Shown one piece after another: positions 8,532-17,054 of a DNA stretch of 64,000 nucleotides. The notes beneath the pieces are model-generated. The model searched no databases. It had not been told where the DNA came from and was given only the letters and a program-made list of their open reading frames with translations. Made by a program: the position numbers and the translations under genes. Source of the stretch: Sphingobacterium sp. UT-1RO-CII-1 (GTDB lineage Bacteria > Bacteroidota > Bacteroidia > Sphingobacteriales > Sphingobacteriaceae); NCBI RefSeq assembly GCF_026711005.1, contig NZ_JAPPVJ010000002.1, positions 310,001 through 374,000 on the forward strand, given 5' to 3'. Numbering within the stretch: position 1 is the stretch's first letter; each line of letters begins with the position of its first letter.

Positions 8532-9995
8532 ATGTTAAAACAAACGCTACAACAAAAGTTATTACAAAAGTTATCCCCTCAACAGATTCAGTTTATTAAA
8601 CTGCTTCAGGTTCCGACGGTATCTTTAGATGCCCGTATTAAAGAAGAACTCGAAGAAAACCCGGCTCTGGAAGATGAAAGTTTAACTACAATGGCTGATC
8701 CTGTTGAAGAATATCCTGATCGCGACCCCGACGAGACCTACGAAGATGAGCAAAGCGATTATGAGGACGAGTTTAACATCGACGAATACATTCAAGAGGA
8801 CGATTTCAAAGACTATTCTCAGCAATACTCTAGTGACGACGAAGAAGATCGCAAAGAAATGCCCATTGCTATCGAAGATTCTTTTTTCGAGTCGCTACAA
8901 AACCAGCTTGATCTATTAGCCTTGGGCGATATCGACTACCTCATAGGCATGCAAATCATTGGCAGTCTAGACGACGATGGCTACCTCCGTCGCCCCATTA
9001 TATCGCTGATAGACGATCTTGCGTTTTCTCAGAACATTATAGTCGAAGAAGAACGAGTTGAAGCTATCTTATCGGTCATTCAAGATTTTGAGCCTGCCGG
9101 CATTGGTGCTAGAAGTCTTCAAGAATGCCTTTTAATCCAACTAAATAGAAAGGATTCTAATAATCCTACCATCAAAGCGGCCAAAACAATTGTCAAAGAT
9201 TATCTGGAAGAATACACCAAAAAACATTACAGTAAAATCGAGAAACAATTGAATATCGACTCGGAAGAGTTGAAACTCATTCATAACGAAATTTTAAAAT
9301 TAAACCCCAAACCGGGCAACTCCGGTGCGGTAGCCGGCAAGCAACTGCATGTTATTCCAGATTTTCACATCTCAAATAACGACGGCACACTACACCTTAC
9401 CTTAAACGGAAGAAATGCTCCCGAATTGCGCGTCTCCCGTTCTTATCAAGAAATGTTTCAGCATTATGAAAAGGCTGAAAAAAACGATAAGAAAATGAAA
9501 GAAGCCGTGCAGTTTGTCAAACAGAAGCTCGATGCTGCTAAATGGTTCATCGATGCTATTAAACAGCGACAACAAACGCTACTCAAAACCATGAACGCCA
9601 TCATGGAATATCAATACGACTTTTTTTTAACAGGCGATGAGCGACTTCTTAAGCCCATGATCTTAAAAGACATAGCCGACCAAATTGATATGGATATCTC
9701 TACTGTATCCCGGGTAGCAAACTCAAAATATGTACAAACAGAGTTTGGCACTTTTTTATTAAAATCTTTTTTCTCAGAAGCCATCATCACCGATTCTGGC
9801 GAAGAAGTCTCCAACATCGAAGTCAAAAGTATTTTGGAAGAGTGCATAGCAAATGAGGACAAGAAAAAACCGCTACCCGACGAAAAGCTAGCAGAAATAT
9901 TAAAAGAAAAAGGATACAGTATTGCAAGGCGCACCGTTTCAAAATACAGAGAAGCCATGAATATTCCGGTAGCCCGCCTTAGAAAAGAGCTTTAA
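8532..9995 (+). CDS. rpoN: RNA polymerase sigma-54 factor RpoN
   Basis: A 487-aa alternative sigma factor that directs RNA polymerase to -24/-12 promoters and needs AAA+ activators. Region I is the Gln/Leu-rich start LQQKLLQKLSPQQIQFIKLLQ. A very acidic region II (residues about 45-125, DRDPDETYEDEQSDYEDEFN) follows, then the core-binding domain. The C-terminal RpoN box is ARRTVSKYREAMNIPVARLRKEL, which binds the -24 element. The length matches the family. The gene appears monocistronic: a hairpin follows it and the next gene has its own -7 box. Confidence 0.97.
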   Translation: MLKQTLQQKLLQKLSPQQIQFIKLLQVPTVSLDARIKEELEENPALEDESLTTMADPVEEYPDRDPDETYEDEQSDYEDEFNIDEYIQEDDFKDYSQQYSSDDEEDRKEMPIAIEDSFFESLQNQLDLLALGDIDYLIGMQIIGSLDDDGYLRRPIISLIDDLAFSQNIIVEEERVEAILSVIQDFEPAGIGARSLQECLLIQLNRKDSNNPTIKAAKTIVKDYLEEYTKKHYSKIEKQLNIDSEELKLIHNEILKLNPKPGNSGAVAGKQLHVIPDFHISNNDGTLHLTLNGRNAPELRVSRSYQEMFQHYEKAEKNDKKMKEAVQFVKQKLDAAKWFIDAIKQRQQTLLKTMNAIMEYQYDFFLTGDERLLKPMILKDIADQIDMDISTVSRVANSKYVQTEFGTFLLKSFFSEAIITDSGEEVSNIEVKSILEECIANEDKKKPLPDEKLAEILKEKGYSIARRTVSKYREAMNIPVARLRKEL

Positions 9996-10008
9996 TAAAG
10001 ATAAAAGC

Positions 10009-10042
10009 CTTAACGGTTTGCAGAAAACCGCAGTCCGTTAAG
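10009..10042 (+). terminator. Possible terminator hairpin after rpoN
   Basis: CTTAACGG (10009-10016) pairs with CCGTTAAG (10035-10042) across an 18-nt loop just after the rpoN stop. There is no strong T-run afterwards, so this is a weak terminator call. Confidence 0.4.
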
Positions 10043-10077
10043 TGACTTAACTCATTTTCTACAAAACATATATCCAT

Positions 10078-10085
10078 TATATTTG
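10078..10085 (+). promoter_or_regulatory. Bacteroidetes -7 box TATATTTG
   Basis: TATATTTG matches the Bacteroidetes TAnnTTTG -7 consensus and lies 43 bp in front of the ATG of the DUF308 gene. The -33 element is not clear. Confidence 0.5.
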
Positions 10086-10128
10086 TATATAAATTAATCA
10101 AAATAACGTATAATAAATATAATAACAT

Positions 10129-10767
10129 ATGGCTACAAATTATTTAAAGACAATAAAGTCTACTGTAAAAAACTGGTATATGCCTTTAATTATAGGCATC
10201 CTGCTTATTATATTGGGAATATATACCCTGCGCTCTCCTGCTGCTTCCTATTTAGCGCTATCTTTCATGTTTACCTGGTATTTTCTTATTTCAGGTATTA
10301 TGGAGATTGTATTTGCTTTAAGCAATAAAAAAGACCTGGATGGTTGGGGCTGGCATTTAACGGGTGGTATTTTATACACCTTGTTAGGTTTTATACTGTT
10401 TGCTAATCCAGCGATTTCTATTACCACTTTACCCTTTGTCGTTGGTTTTTACAGTTTATTCAAATCTTTCCAGCTTACGGCTTTCTCTATCGAGCTAAAA
10501 GACTACAAAGTAAAAAACTGGGGCTGGGTCTTAGCCTTTGCTATATTGGGTATCATTTTTAGCTTTATCTTAATCTGGAACCCTATTTTTGCAGGTTTAT
10601 CATTAGTTATATGGACGGGTATGGCAATTATAAGTATCGGCGTTGCTTCGTGTGTTTTTGCCTTCCAGTTGAAAAAGATAAAAACTTTCTCTTCAAAATT
10701 ATCTAAAGAGTGGAAACAAAAATTTGAAGACCTTAAACAAGAATATTACAAAAGTATCGACAATTAA
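10129..10767 (+). CDS. HdeD/DUF308 family membrane protein
   Basis: A 212-aa integral membrane protein with six predicted hydrophobic segments, for example PLIIGILLIILGIYTL, WHLTGGILYTLLGFILFANP and GWVLAFAILGIIFSFILIW. The repeated G-(I/L)-L-x-(I/L)-L-G pattern and two NP motifs (FANPAIS, WNPIFAG) are typical of DUF308/HdeD proteins. HdeD in E. coli is linked to acid resistance at high cell density; the role here is not known. A charged cytoplasmic tail (KKIKTFSSKLSKEWKQKFEDLKQEY) ends the protein. It is monocistronic, followed by two inverted repeats and the convergent dinB gene. Confidence 0.85.
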   Translation: MATNYLKTIKSTVKNWYMPLIIGILLIILGIYTLRSPAASYLALSFMFTWYFLISGIMEIVFALSNKKDLDGWGWHLTGGILYTLLGFILFANPAISITTLPFVVGFYSLFKSFQLTAFSIELKDYKVKNWGWVLAFAILGIIFSFILIWNPIFAGLSLVIWTGMAIISIGVASCVFAFQLKKIKTFSSKLSKEWKQKFEDLKQEYYKSIDN

Positions 10768-10784
10768 GATCCCCCGATCTTAAT
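10763..10784. repeat. Perfect inverted repeat at the end of the DUF308 gene
   Basis: ATTAAGATC-CCCC-GATCTTAAT is a perfect 9-bp stem with a 4-nt loop and includes the stop codon. It is probably part of the transcription end between two convergent genes. Confidence 0.55.
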
Positions 10785-10795
10785 CGATAATAGCT

Positions 10796-10831
10796 AAACA
10801 TAATGTCGGTCAACTGGTCGACATTATGTTT
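10796..10831. terminator. Bidirectional terminator between DUF308 gene and dinB
   Basis: A perfect 13-bp stem, AAACATAATGTCG paired with CGACATTATGTTT, surrounds a 10-nt loop. A/T tracts lie on both sides, suited to termination from either strand between convergent genes. Confidence 0.75.
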
Positions 10832-11925
10832 TAAAATAGCTTCAACTGCATGCCTATAAACCGCTCTACATCTGCCTCATAAAAGTTCGACAGTGTAACG
10901 CCCAGCAACCTAACTTTCGTATCTTCTATACTCACCTTCTCTAGCAGTTCTTCCACCACCGCGCCTATATCTTCCGCTTTACTAATATAATGTTCCAGCG
11001 TTTTACTACGTGTTATTTGCGTAAAGTCTGAAAACTTAATCTTTATCGTTACTGTCCTTCCCTGTTTTGCTTTGCTCAGCACTCTTTTTTCCAATGCCAC
11101 ACAAAGTGCCAACAACTCACTCTTTATCTCTTTAATATCTTTAATATCGGTCGAAAACGTATCTTCAATACCTATGCTCTTACTCACCCTGTTCGGTTTT
11201 ACCGGCCTATTATCTTCTCCTCTCACCATGTGGTAGAAAAACTTACCCGTTTTACCAAATTTACGAATCAGAACGGCCTCTTCCACTTTTTTCAGATCAA
11301 TGCCGTAATGAATCCCCATGCCCTTCATCTTTTCAGCGGTCACCTTTCCTACGCCGTGAAATTTTTCGATCGGTAGTTTTTCCAAAAAAGAAACAATTTT
11401 CGAAGGTCCTATAAAAGTCAATCCATCCGGTTTATTATAATCTGAAGCGATCTTAGCAATAAACTTATTCACCGACACGCCTGCAGAAGCTGTCAGTTGC
11501 AGCTCATCCTGTATAGCTTTCTTAATTTCGCGCGCTATATCTAAGGCCGAGCCTATTCCCTTTTTATCATTTGTCACATCGAGGTATGCTTCATCCAGCG
11601 ACAGCGGTTCTATCAAATCTGTATACCTAGCAAATATGGCCCGTATTTGGCTCGACACTTCTTTATAGACTTCAAATCTGGGTTTTGTAAAAATCAAATC
11701 CGGGCAACGCTGTAAGGCCTCTCTTGAAGACATGGCCGACTTTACCCCAAACTTCCTAGCTTCATAACTTGCCGTCGCCACCACGCCTCTGCCATCCGGT
11801 GCTCCCCCCACTGCCAATGGCTTCCCCCTAAACATCAAAAAATCACGCTGTTCTACAGAAGCATAAAAAGCATCCATATCAATATGTATAATTTTTCTCG
11901 TAGCTTCTTGCACCACACTCCTCAT
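10831..11925 (-). CDS. dinB: DNA polymerase IV (Y-family translesion polymerase)
   Basis: A 364-aa Y-family polymerase that copies past damaged bases. The palm motif is IIHIDMDAFYASVEQRD with the metal-binding Asp residues. Next comes GVVATASYEARKFGVKSAM and the second catalytic motif LSLDEAYLDVT. The helix-hairpin-helix thumb has FHGVGKVTAEKMKGMGI. The little-finger domain is complete and the C-terminus ends QLKLF, a classic QLxLF beta-clamp-binding peptide. It is a single gene with its own upstream region, divergent from the porin gene. LexA-type control is typical in other bacteria; no operator was identified here. Confidence 0.97.
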   Translation of the reverse strand: MRSVVQEATRKIIHIDMDAFYASVEQRDFLMFRGKPLAVGGAPDGRGVVATASYEARKFGVKSAMSSREALQRCPDLIFTKPRFEVYKEVSSQIRAIFARYTDLIEPLSLDEAYLDVTNDKKGIGSALDIAREIKKAIQDELQLTASAGVSVNKFIAKIASDYNKPDGLTFIGPSKIVSFLEKLPIEKFHGVGKVTAEKMKGMGIHYGIDLKKVEEAVLIRKFGKTGKFFYHMVRGEDNRPVKPNRVSKSIGIEDTFSTDIKDIKEIKSELLALCVALEKRVLSKAKQGRTVTIKIKFSDFTQITRSKTLEHYISKAEDIGAVVEELLEKVSIEDTKVRLLGVTLSNFYEADVERFIGMQLKLF

Positions 11926-12016
11926 CTAAATGAAAACAATGAAAAATTAAAATTAATTGTTTTTTAAGCTATAACAAAATATCTGTTTACTTATACTAAA
12001 GTAAGTGCAATAGTAT

Positions 12017-12024
12017 TATATTTG
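12017..12024 (+). promoter_or_regulatory. Bacteroidetes -7 box TATATTTG with long leader
   Basis: TATATTTG matches the TAnnTTTG consensus. If used, the transcript starts near 12030 and carries a leader of almost 200 nt before the porin ATG at 12226. Confidence 0.45.
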
Positions 12025-12184
12025 CGGCTACCTACAGCTCGCAATTGTATGGTCTGCCTTATGCAAATGGTAAAATGCAAAAAGCAGTATATATCAACAT
12101 ATTACATAGACAGCCTCTTTTATAAAACACATTACATAAGGGGGCAAACAAACACACTAGTAAACTTTCGAAATCGTAAAAAAA

Positions 12185-12204
12185 CAAACCGAGCTTGCGA
12201 GCTC
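12185..12204. repeat. 20-bp interspersed palindromic repeat, copy A
   Basis: The 20 bp CAAACCGAGCTTGCGAGCTC contains the imperfect palindrome GAGCTTGCGAGCTC. An exact reverse-complement copy is found at 61184-61203, 49 kb away, so this is a dispersed repeat. It lies in the leader of the porin gene. Confidence 0.7.
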
Positions 12205-12225
12205 TTGAAACAAATAATATATTAT

Positions 12226-13431
12226 ATGAAACTAAAAGCGTCGTTTTTATTTTTAGGACTATGCATCACATTCGGCTTTCTTCAAGAAACGAAAGCGCAA
12301 GAACGGGATGATAGGGCAACTATCTTAAATTTTAAAGGTATACAATACACAAGCCCCGACTCCCTATTCTACACCAACTTTCGGTTCCGTATGCAAAACC
12401 GTCTTAAATTTAATAATGTTTTAGACGGCACCAGCAACAACTCTGTTGAAGCAAGAATACGCCGACTTCGCCTGCGGATGGACGGCTACATTTATAGTCC
12501 AAAAATATCATACTCCGTACAGCTTGCATTCACCCGTGGCGATCAAGATTTTGACGACACCGGTGTTGCCAACATCGTGCGTGATGCTGTTATCTTCTAC
12601 AACTTCACCGATGACTTCTACGTGTCATTCGGCCAGAATAAACTACCGGGCAACAGACAGCGTGTTACCTCATCCGGTTCGCAACAATTTGCAGAACGCT
12701 CTATCGTCAACTCCAATTTCAATATAGACCGTGATTTTGGTTTGACTTTGCACTACACCAAGCGTCTGGGCAATATGCCAATTAACGCTAAAGCTGCTAT
12801 CTCTACCGGTGAAGGGCGCGTGGCAGTCACCACGGACGACGGCTTCGCCTACACGGGCCGTTTAGAGTTTTTACCTTTAGGCGATTTCAAAAACGACGGA
12901 GACTACTCCGAGGGCGACCTTGAATTTGAAGAAACTCCAAAACTATCTATCGGTGGTGGCTACAGCTACAACGACCGTACCACCCGTCAGGGCGGGCAGA
13001 CAGGAAAATTTGTCGCCAATCCCTTTACCTTAAAAACCACCTTTTTAGATGCTATTTTCAAATACCGTGGTTTTGCCTACCAGGCCGAATACATGCGTCG
13101 TGATGTAGACGACCCATTTAATAAAACAATTGGAGATAAGCCCGAAGATATTCACGCAATGAAAGGCTGGGGATTAAACCAACAATCATCCTACCTACTC
13201 AATAAAGGCTATGAAATTGCAGGTCGATACACCTACATAAAACCCCACGAGCAGCTAAAAGCTGTCGAAGCGCAACTTGATATTATAGAACTCGGCTTAA
13301 CCAAATACATGAAAGCCCATCGCTTAAAGTTTCAGTTAAACGCCAACTACACCGTCAAAGAAGGCGATTTCAGCAACAACCACAGCAGAAACGCTTGGGG
13401 CGGCACTTTTCAAATAGAGCTGGGTATATAA
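12226..13431 (+). CDS. Phosphate-selective porin O/P family outer-membrane protein
   Basis: A 401-aa beta-barrel porin-like protein with a signal peptide (MKLKASFLFLGLCITFGFLQETKAQ). The body has alternating amphipathic strands and the O/P family features RFRMQNRLKFNNV, VEARIRRLRLRMDGYIYSPKISYSVQLAFTRGDQD and FYVSFGQNKLPGNRQRVTSSG. It ends in WGGTFQIELGI, a barrel-type C-terminus. The reading frame is open 68 codons further upstream, but that part is the leader carrying the palindromic repeat; the ATG before the signal peptide is preferred. Substrate specificity cannot be read from the sequence. Confidence 0.88.
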   Translation: MKLKASFLFLGLCITFGFLQETKAQERDDRATILNFKGIQYTSPDSLFYTNFRFRMQNRLKFNNVLDGTSNNSVEARIRRLRLRMDGYIYSPKISYSVQLAFTRGDQDFDDTGVANIVRDAVIFYNFTDDFYVSFGQNKLPGNRQRVTSSGSQQFAERSIVNSNFNIDRDFGLTLHYTKRLGNMPINAKAAISTGEGRVAVTTDDGFAYTGRLEFLPLGDFKNDGDYSEGDLEFEETPKLSIGGGYSYNDRTTRQGGQTGKFVANPFTLKTTFLDAIFKYRGFAYQAEYMRRDVDDPFNKTIGDKPEDIHAMKGWGLNQQSSYLLNKGYEIAGRYTYIKPHEQLKAVEAQLDIIELGLTKYMKAHRLKFQLNANYTVKEGDFSNNHSRNAWGGTFQIELGI

Positions 13432-13492
13432 GTTTAAGTCAAGCTTTTACACAAGGTTGCCGAGCGTCTACGATCAGACCTCGTCATTATAC

Positions 13493-13532
13493 AATGTCCA
13501 CCGTGCGTCAAAACCCGGTGGACATTCTTTTT
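13493..13532 (+). terminator. Rho-independent terminator after the porin gene
   Basis: AATGTCCACCG (13493-13503) pairs perfectly with CGGTGGACATT (13516-13526), followed by CTTTTTT. This is a strong intrinsic terminator, 60 bp past the porin stop. Confidence 0.85.
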
Positions 13533-13684
13533 TGCGCCCCGCCCTTTATGCAAACGCTCTCTTCTCTGCATCATTGAATAGATGATAACTTATAAGTAAC
13601 TTTACAAACGTAAATAAAGCCACAATAAGCAAGCTTCCCAAGAGCCTGCCTATTCGTTTTATTTTTTATCGATAGACAATTAGC

Positions 13685-14806
13685 ATGAAATATTACCTTA
13701 TAGCTGGCGAAACTTCAGGCGACCTACATGGCGCAAACCTTATCAAATCGATTAAAAAACACGACCCCGAAGCAACTTTTGATATCGTGGGCGGCGATCT
13801 CATGTCTGCTGCGGCAGAAGCAAAGCCGTTAATCCACACCTCTCAAATGGCTTTTATGGGCTTTATAGAAGTATTAAAAAACTTAAACACGATCCGAAAA
13901 AACCTCGCAACAGTCAAGGCCGATTTAGCACAAAAAAGCCCCGACACCCTTATATTAATAGACTTCCCGGGCTTCAATTTAAAAGTTGCTGCCTACGCCA
14001 AAAAACTAGGTTTAAAAGTCTATTACTACATCTCTCCAAAAATATGGGCATGGAATCAAGGGCGGGTTCATAAAATAAAAAGACTGGTCGACCACATGTT
14101 CTGCATACTCCCCTTTGAAGTCGACTTTTACAAAAGCTTCAACTACGAGGTCGACTACATCGGCAACCCGCTGCTCGATGCGATATCGGCCTACTCGTTT
14201 AACGACAATTTCAAGCAGGACAATAAACTTCCCGACCGGCCCATCATTGCACTCCTTCCGGGGAGCCGACAAATGGAAATCGAAAAGATCCTGCCCGAGA
14301 TGGTCAATCTGTTTTATCTTTTCCCGGCCCATCAGCTCGTTATTGCCGGTGCGCCCAACTTCTCGGCAGATCATTACAAAAAATACACGGGCGACCTGCC
14401 TATTCCCGTTGTTTTTAATCAAACCTACGACCTCCTAAAGCAATCCGAAGCTGCCGTTGTCACCAGTGGTACAGCCACCTTAGAAGCCGGTATCCTTAAA
14501 ATACCACAGGTAGTCGTTTATCGGGCCAATAAAATAAGTATACTCATTGCCCGTGCTGTCATTAAAGTCCAGTTCATCTCGTTGGTCAATCTTATCAATA
14601 ATTTTCTCTCTGTCCGCGAGTTAATACAAGACGACTGCACCACCCGCAGCATCGCCGACGAGCTAGCGCTACTCCTCAACGACAAAGACCACCGTGCGAG
14701 TGTCTTAGAAAACTACGAACTGCTTGCCGAAAAATTAGGCGAGCCCGGCGCATCTGAAAGAGCAGCCAAACTCATTGTTGGCTATAGTAAAAATAATACG
14801 TTTTAA
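13685..14806 (+). CDS. lpxB: Lipid-A-disaccharide synthase
   Basis: This GT19 glycosyltransferase condenses UDP-2,3-diacylglucosamine with lipid X to form the lipid A disaccharide at the inner membrane. The 373-aa length fits the family. Visible family signatures are the N-terminal IAGETSGDLHGANLI, LIDFPGFNLKVA, YYISPKIWAWNQGRV, LLPGSRQMEIEKILP and the sugar-nucleotide-binding VVTSGTATLEAGI. The usual neighbours lpxD/A and surE are not seen; two exported proteins follow on the same strand, the first 57 bp downstream. Confidence 0.97.
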   Translation: MKYYLIAGETSGDLHGANLIKSIKKHDPEATFDIVGGDLMSAAAEAKPLIHTSQMAFMGFIEVLKNLNTIRKNLATVKADLAQKSPDTLILIDFPGFNLKVAAYAKKLGLKVYYYISPKIWAWNQGRVHKIKRLVDHMFCILPFEVDFYKSFNYEVDYIGNPLLDAISAYSFNDNFKQDNKLPDRPIIALLPGSRQMEIEKILPEMVNLFYLFPAHQLVIAGAPNFSADHYKKYTGDLPIPVVFNQTYDLLKQSEAAVVTSGTATLEAGILKIPQVVVYRANKISILIARAVIKVQFISLVNLINNFLSVRELIQDDCTTRSIADELALLLNDKDHRASVLENYELLAEKLGEPGASERAAKLIVGYSKNNTF

Positions 14807-14863
14807 TTAAACCTTTTGCAAGACATTGTATTCTAAATTATAAACAGTTAAAATTTGAGCATT

Positions 14864-15505
14864 ATGAAATATCCACGCATCAACAACTATTTAGTACTAC
14901 TAGTCTTCGCACTATTGCCTTTTTCAATGATTAAAGCACAAGATTTAAAAATTGAAAAACTTGTACTCAACAAAAAGGAAAAAAAGACCTTCAATAAAGG
15001 TGATTCGACCATGACTATTCATATAGACACCTTAATTATGCGCGATCGTTCTTCGCTACAGTTCTTTGGCAAGAAAGATATAAAACTAACGGTAGGTTAT
15101 GCAGAAATTGGCAACAGAGCGTTTATCAATGGTGTGGCTGCTCAAAACAATGCCACCAACTTTGATATTGACATCAATTTCAACAAACTGGGCTCGCTCT
15201 ACATCATAGCACGTGGCATCGATGCCATGAATGGAACCAAAACTTTCCCTAACGGTGATGGCGGCATCGTCAACCTCACGTACGACAGCCAAGGCATACA
15301 GCCACAGTCTGAAAACCGAAAAGGAAAAAACTACTTATACATTGATGTTTCTGCCGGCGGACGCACCACAAACCCTACTTCCGATCTGAGCCAAATCTAC
15401 TCGCGTATTGCGATATCACCAGGCGGTCTACGTGGCCTACCACAAGGACAGATCTACTCGGGTTCTTACGGCAAAGAAGGCAAATCAACCATAAAAAGTA
15501 AATAA
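14864..15505 (+). CDS. Exported hypothetical protein
   Basis: A 213-aa protein of unknown function. It begins MKYPRINNYLVLLVFALLPFSMIKAQ, a clear signal peptide, followed by a beta-rich region (TMTIHIDTLIMRDRSSLQFFGKKDIKLTVGYAEIG) and a Gly/Ser-rich C-terminus. A TTG start three codons upstream is possible but the ATG is preferred. It sits 57 bp after lpxB and 43 bp before the next exported protein on the same strand, so these may be co-transcribed. No catalytic motif was recognised. Confidence 0.75.
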   Translation: MKYPRINNYLVLLVFALLPFSMIKAQDLKIEKLVLNKKEKKTFNKGDSTMTIHIDTLIMRDRSSLQFFGKKDIKLTVGYAEIGNRAFINGVAAQNNATNFDIDINFNKLGSLYIIARGIDAMNGTKTFPNGDGGIVNLTYDSQGIQPQSENRKGKNYLYIDVSAGGRTTNPTSDLSQIYSRIAISPGGLRGLPQGQIYSGSYGKEGKSTIKSK

Positions 15506-15548
15506 TATTCATATTTTATATACCCCTTAACATTTTTAACACAGCCCT

Positions 15549-16565
15549 ATGAAGCAGCTTTATTTCTTGTTATTTCTCATCACACTTATTCCCCTAGGAG
15601 GTAAAAGCCAAGAAATCATTAAACTGACCGAGAAAGAAGGTATAAGTTTTAGAGGAATTGCTACCTATAAAAATCATGCGGTATGGGTCAGCGGAAATAA
15701 AGGCACCGTCGGAAAATCGTTAGATGGGGGCACCACATGGTCTTGGGTTTCTCCTGTAGGCTATGAAGAGTTTGACTTCCGGGACATTGAAGTTTTTAAC
15801 GACAAAGAAGCGCTGCTACTCAGTGCAGGCTCGCCAGCCATTATTCTGCGCACAGCCAATGGCGGCCAAAGCTGGACAGAGGTATACCGAGACGAAAGCC
15901 CTGCTATTTTTTTTGACGGCATGGACTTCAAAGGTAAAGAAGGCTTTGTGCTAGGCGATCCTATCGACGGCCTATTTCAGCAACTACAAACCCGAGATAA
16001 AGGAAAAACCTGGAAAGATGTCAGCAATTTCATGTTCTTCTTTGCCGACGAAGGTGAAGCTGCTTTTGCTGCCAGCGGAAGCTCTGTGTTATACCTAAAC
16101 AACAATGTTTGGCTAGGTACAGGTGGCAGCACCGCCAGCATCTTCAGAAGGAATGAAAAAACGCTCTATATGGAGAAATTTCATTGCCCCATCCTTCAAG
16201 GCCAACCAAGCCAGGGTATTTTCTCCATCGATTTTATCAATGATAAAACCGGAATCGCTGTAGGCGGCGACTATATGGACGATCAAAACAAGTCAAACGT
16301 AGTTTTACTAACGTACGATGGCGGCGAAAACTGGATTGCCCCTACCACTTCCACGGGAGGCTTCCGCTCTGCTGTCAAATATATCACAGCCGATCTGCTT
16401 ATCGCTACAGGCACATCCGGCACCGATATCTCCAGCGATGGGGGTAAAAACTGGAACACTATTTCTACCGCAAGCTATAACAGCATTGCTCTATCCAAAT
16501 CGGGGCGCCACGCATTCCTTACGGGCAGCAACGGCGATATTGCAAAAATTATATTCAAAAAATAA
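15549..16565 (+). CDS. Exported BNR/YCF48-type beta-propeller protein
   Basis: A 338-aa secreted protein with a signal peptide ending near GGKSQ and repeated Asp-box motifs of the S-x-D-x-G-x-(T/N)-W type: GKSLDGGTTWSW, ILRTANGGQSWTEV, QTRDKGKTWKDV, LTYDGGENWIAP and ISSDGGKNWNTI. These mark a six- or seven-bladed propeller similar to YCF48/HCF136 photosystem assembly factors and sialidase-like proteins. The propeller probably serves as a binding platform; no sialidase catalytic residues were identified. It follows the exported hypothetical gene by 43 bp. Confidence 0.82.
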   Translation: MKQLYFLLFLITLIPLGGKSQEIIKLTEKEGISFRGIATYKNHAVWVSGNKGTVGKSLDGGTTWSWVSPVGYEEFDFRDIEVFNDKEALLLSAGSPAIILRTANGGQSWTEVYRDESPAIFFDGMDFKGKEGFVLGDPIDGLFQQLQTRDKGKTWKDVSNFMFFFADEGEAAFAASGSSVLYLNNNVWLGTGGSTASIFRRNEKTLYMEKFHCPILQGQPSQGIFSIDFINDKTGIAVGGDYMDDQNKSNVVLLTYDGGENWIAPTTSTGGFRSAVKYITADLLIATGTSGTDISSDGGKNWNTISTASYNSIALSKSGRHAFLTGSNGDIAKIIFKK

Positions 16566-16581
16566 TTTACAATTGGTCGTA

Positions 16582-16622
16582 AAAAAGTAAAGGGCTTCAT
16601 CAGATGAAGCCCTTTACTTTTT
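16582..16622. terminator. Bidirectional terminator between propeller gene and trxA
   Basis: A perfect 19-bp stem (16582-16600 with 16604-16622) has the 3-nt loop CAG, a GC-rich centre AGGGCTTCAT and A/T tracts at both ends. It serves both convergent genes. Confidence 0.92.
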
Positions 16623-16634
16623 AAAAACACAAAA

Positions 16635-16955
16635 TTATGCAAGTTGTTTATCTAATTTCTCAACCAATACTGACTTTGGCACTGCACCAATTTGTTTATC
16701 TACGATCTCGCCATTCTTAAAGAACAACAAAGCAGGTATATTACGTATACCGTATTTTACAGAAATCTCTGGATTATTATCCACATTAACTTTTCCTACA
16801 ACTGCTTTACTTTCATATTCCTTAGCAATTTCATCAACCACTGGCCCTACCATACGGCATGGTCCACACCACTCTGCCCAAAAATCAATTAAAACTGGCT
16901 TATCCGATTTTAATACAAGCTCTTCAAAATTGCTATCTGTAATTTCTAATGCCAT
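16635..16955 (-). CDS. trxA: Thioredoxin
   Basis: A 106-aa cytoplasmic thioredoxin. The active site is WAEWCGPCRMVGPVV with Cys30 and Cys33, the cis-proline loop is YGIRNIPALLFFKNG, and Lys/Asp residues stand at the expected positions. It reduces protein disulfides using electrons from thioredoxin reductase. There is no signal peptide. It is a single gene; dnaE lies upstream on the same strand, about 100 bp away. Confidence 0.97.
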   Translation of the reverse strand: MALEITDSNFEELVLKSDKPVLIDFWAEWCGPCRMVGPVVDEIAKEYESKAVVGKVNVDNNPEISVKYGIRNIPALLFFKNGEIVDKQIGAVPKSVLVEKLDKQLA

Positions 16956-17054
16956 AATATCTAAATTTATATTTTTTCTACTACTAAATTATACAAAGAT
17001 AAAAATTTGATTATAGATAATAGTCATATCCCATTCATAAATTTCTATATGCTA

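Noticed and set aside
12022-12225. N-terminal extension of 68 codons on the porin
   Set aside because: The signal peptide begins at the internal ATG (12226) and the upstream codons include a dispersed palindromic repeat.
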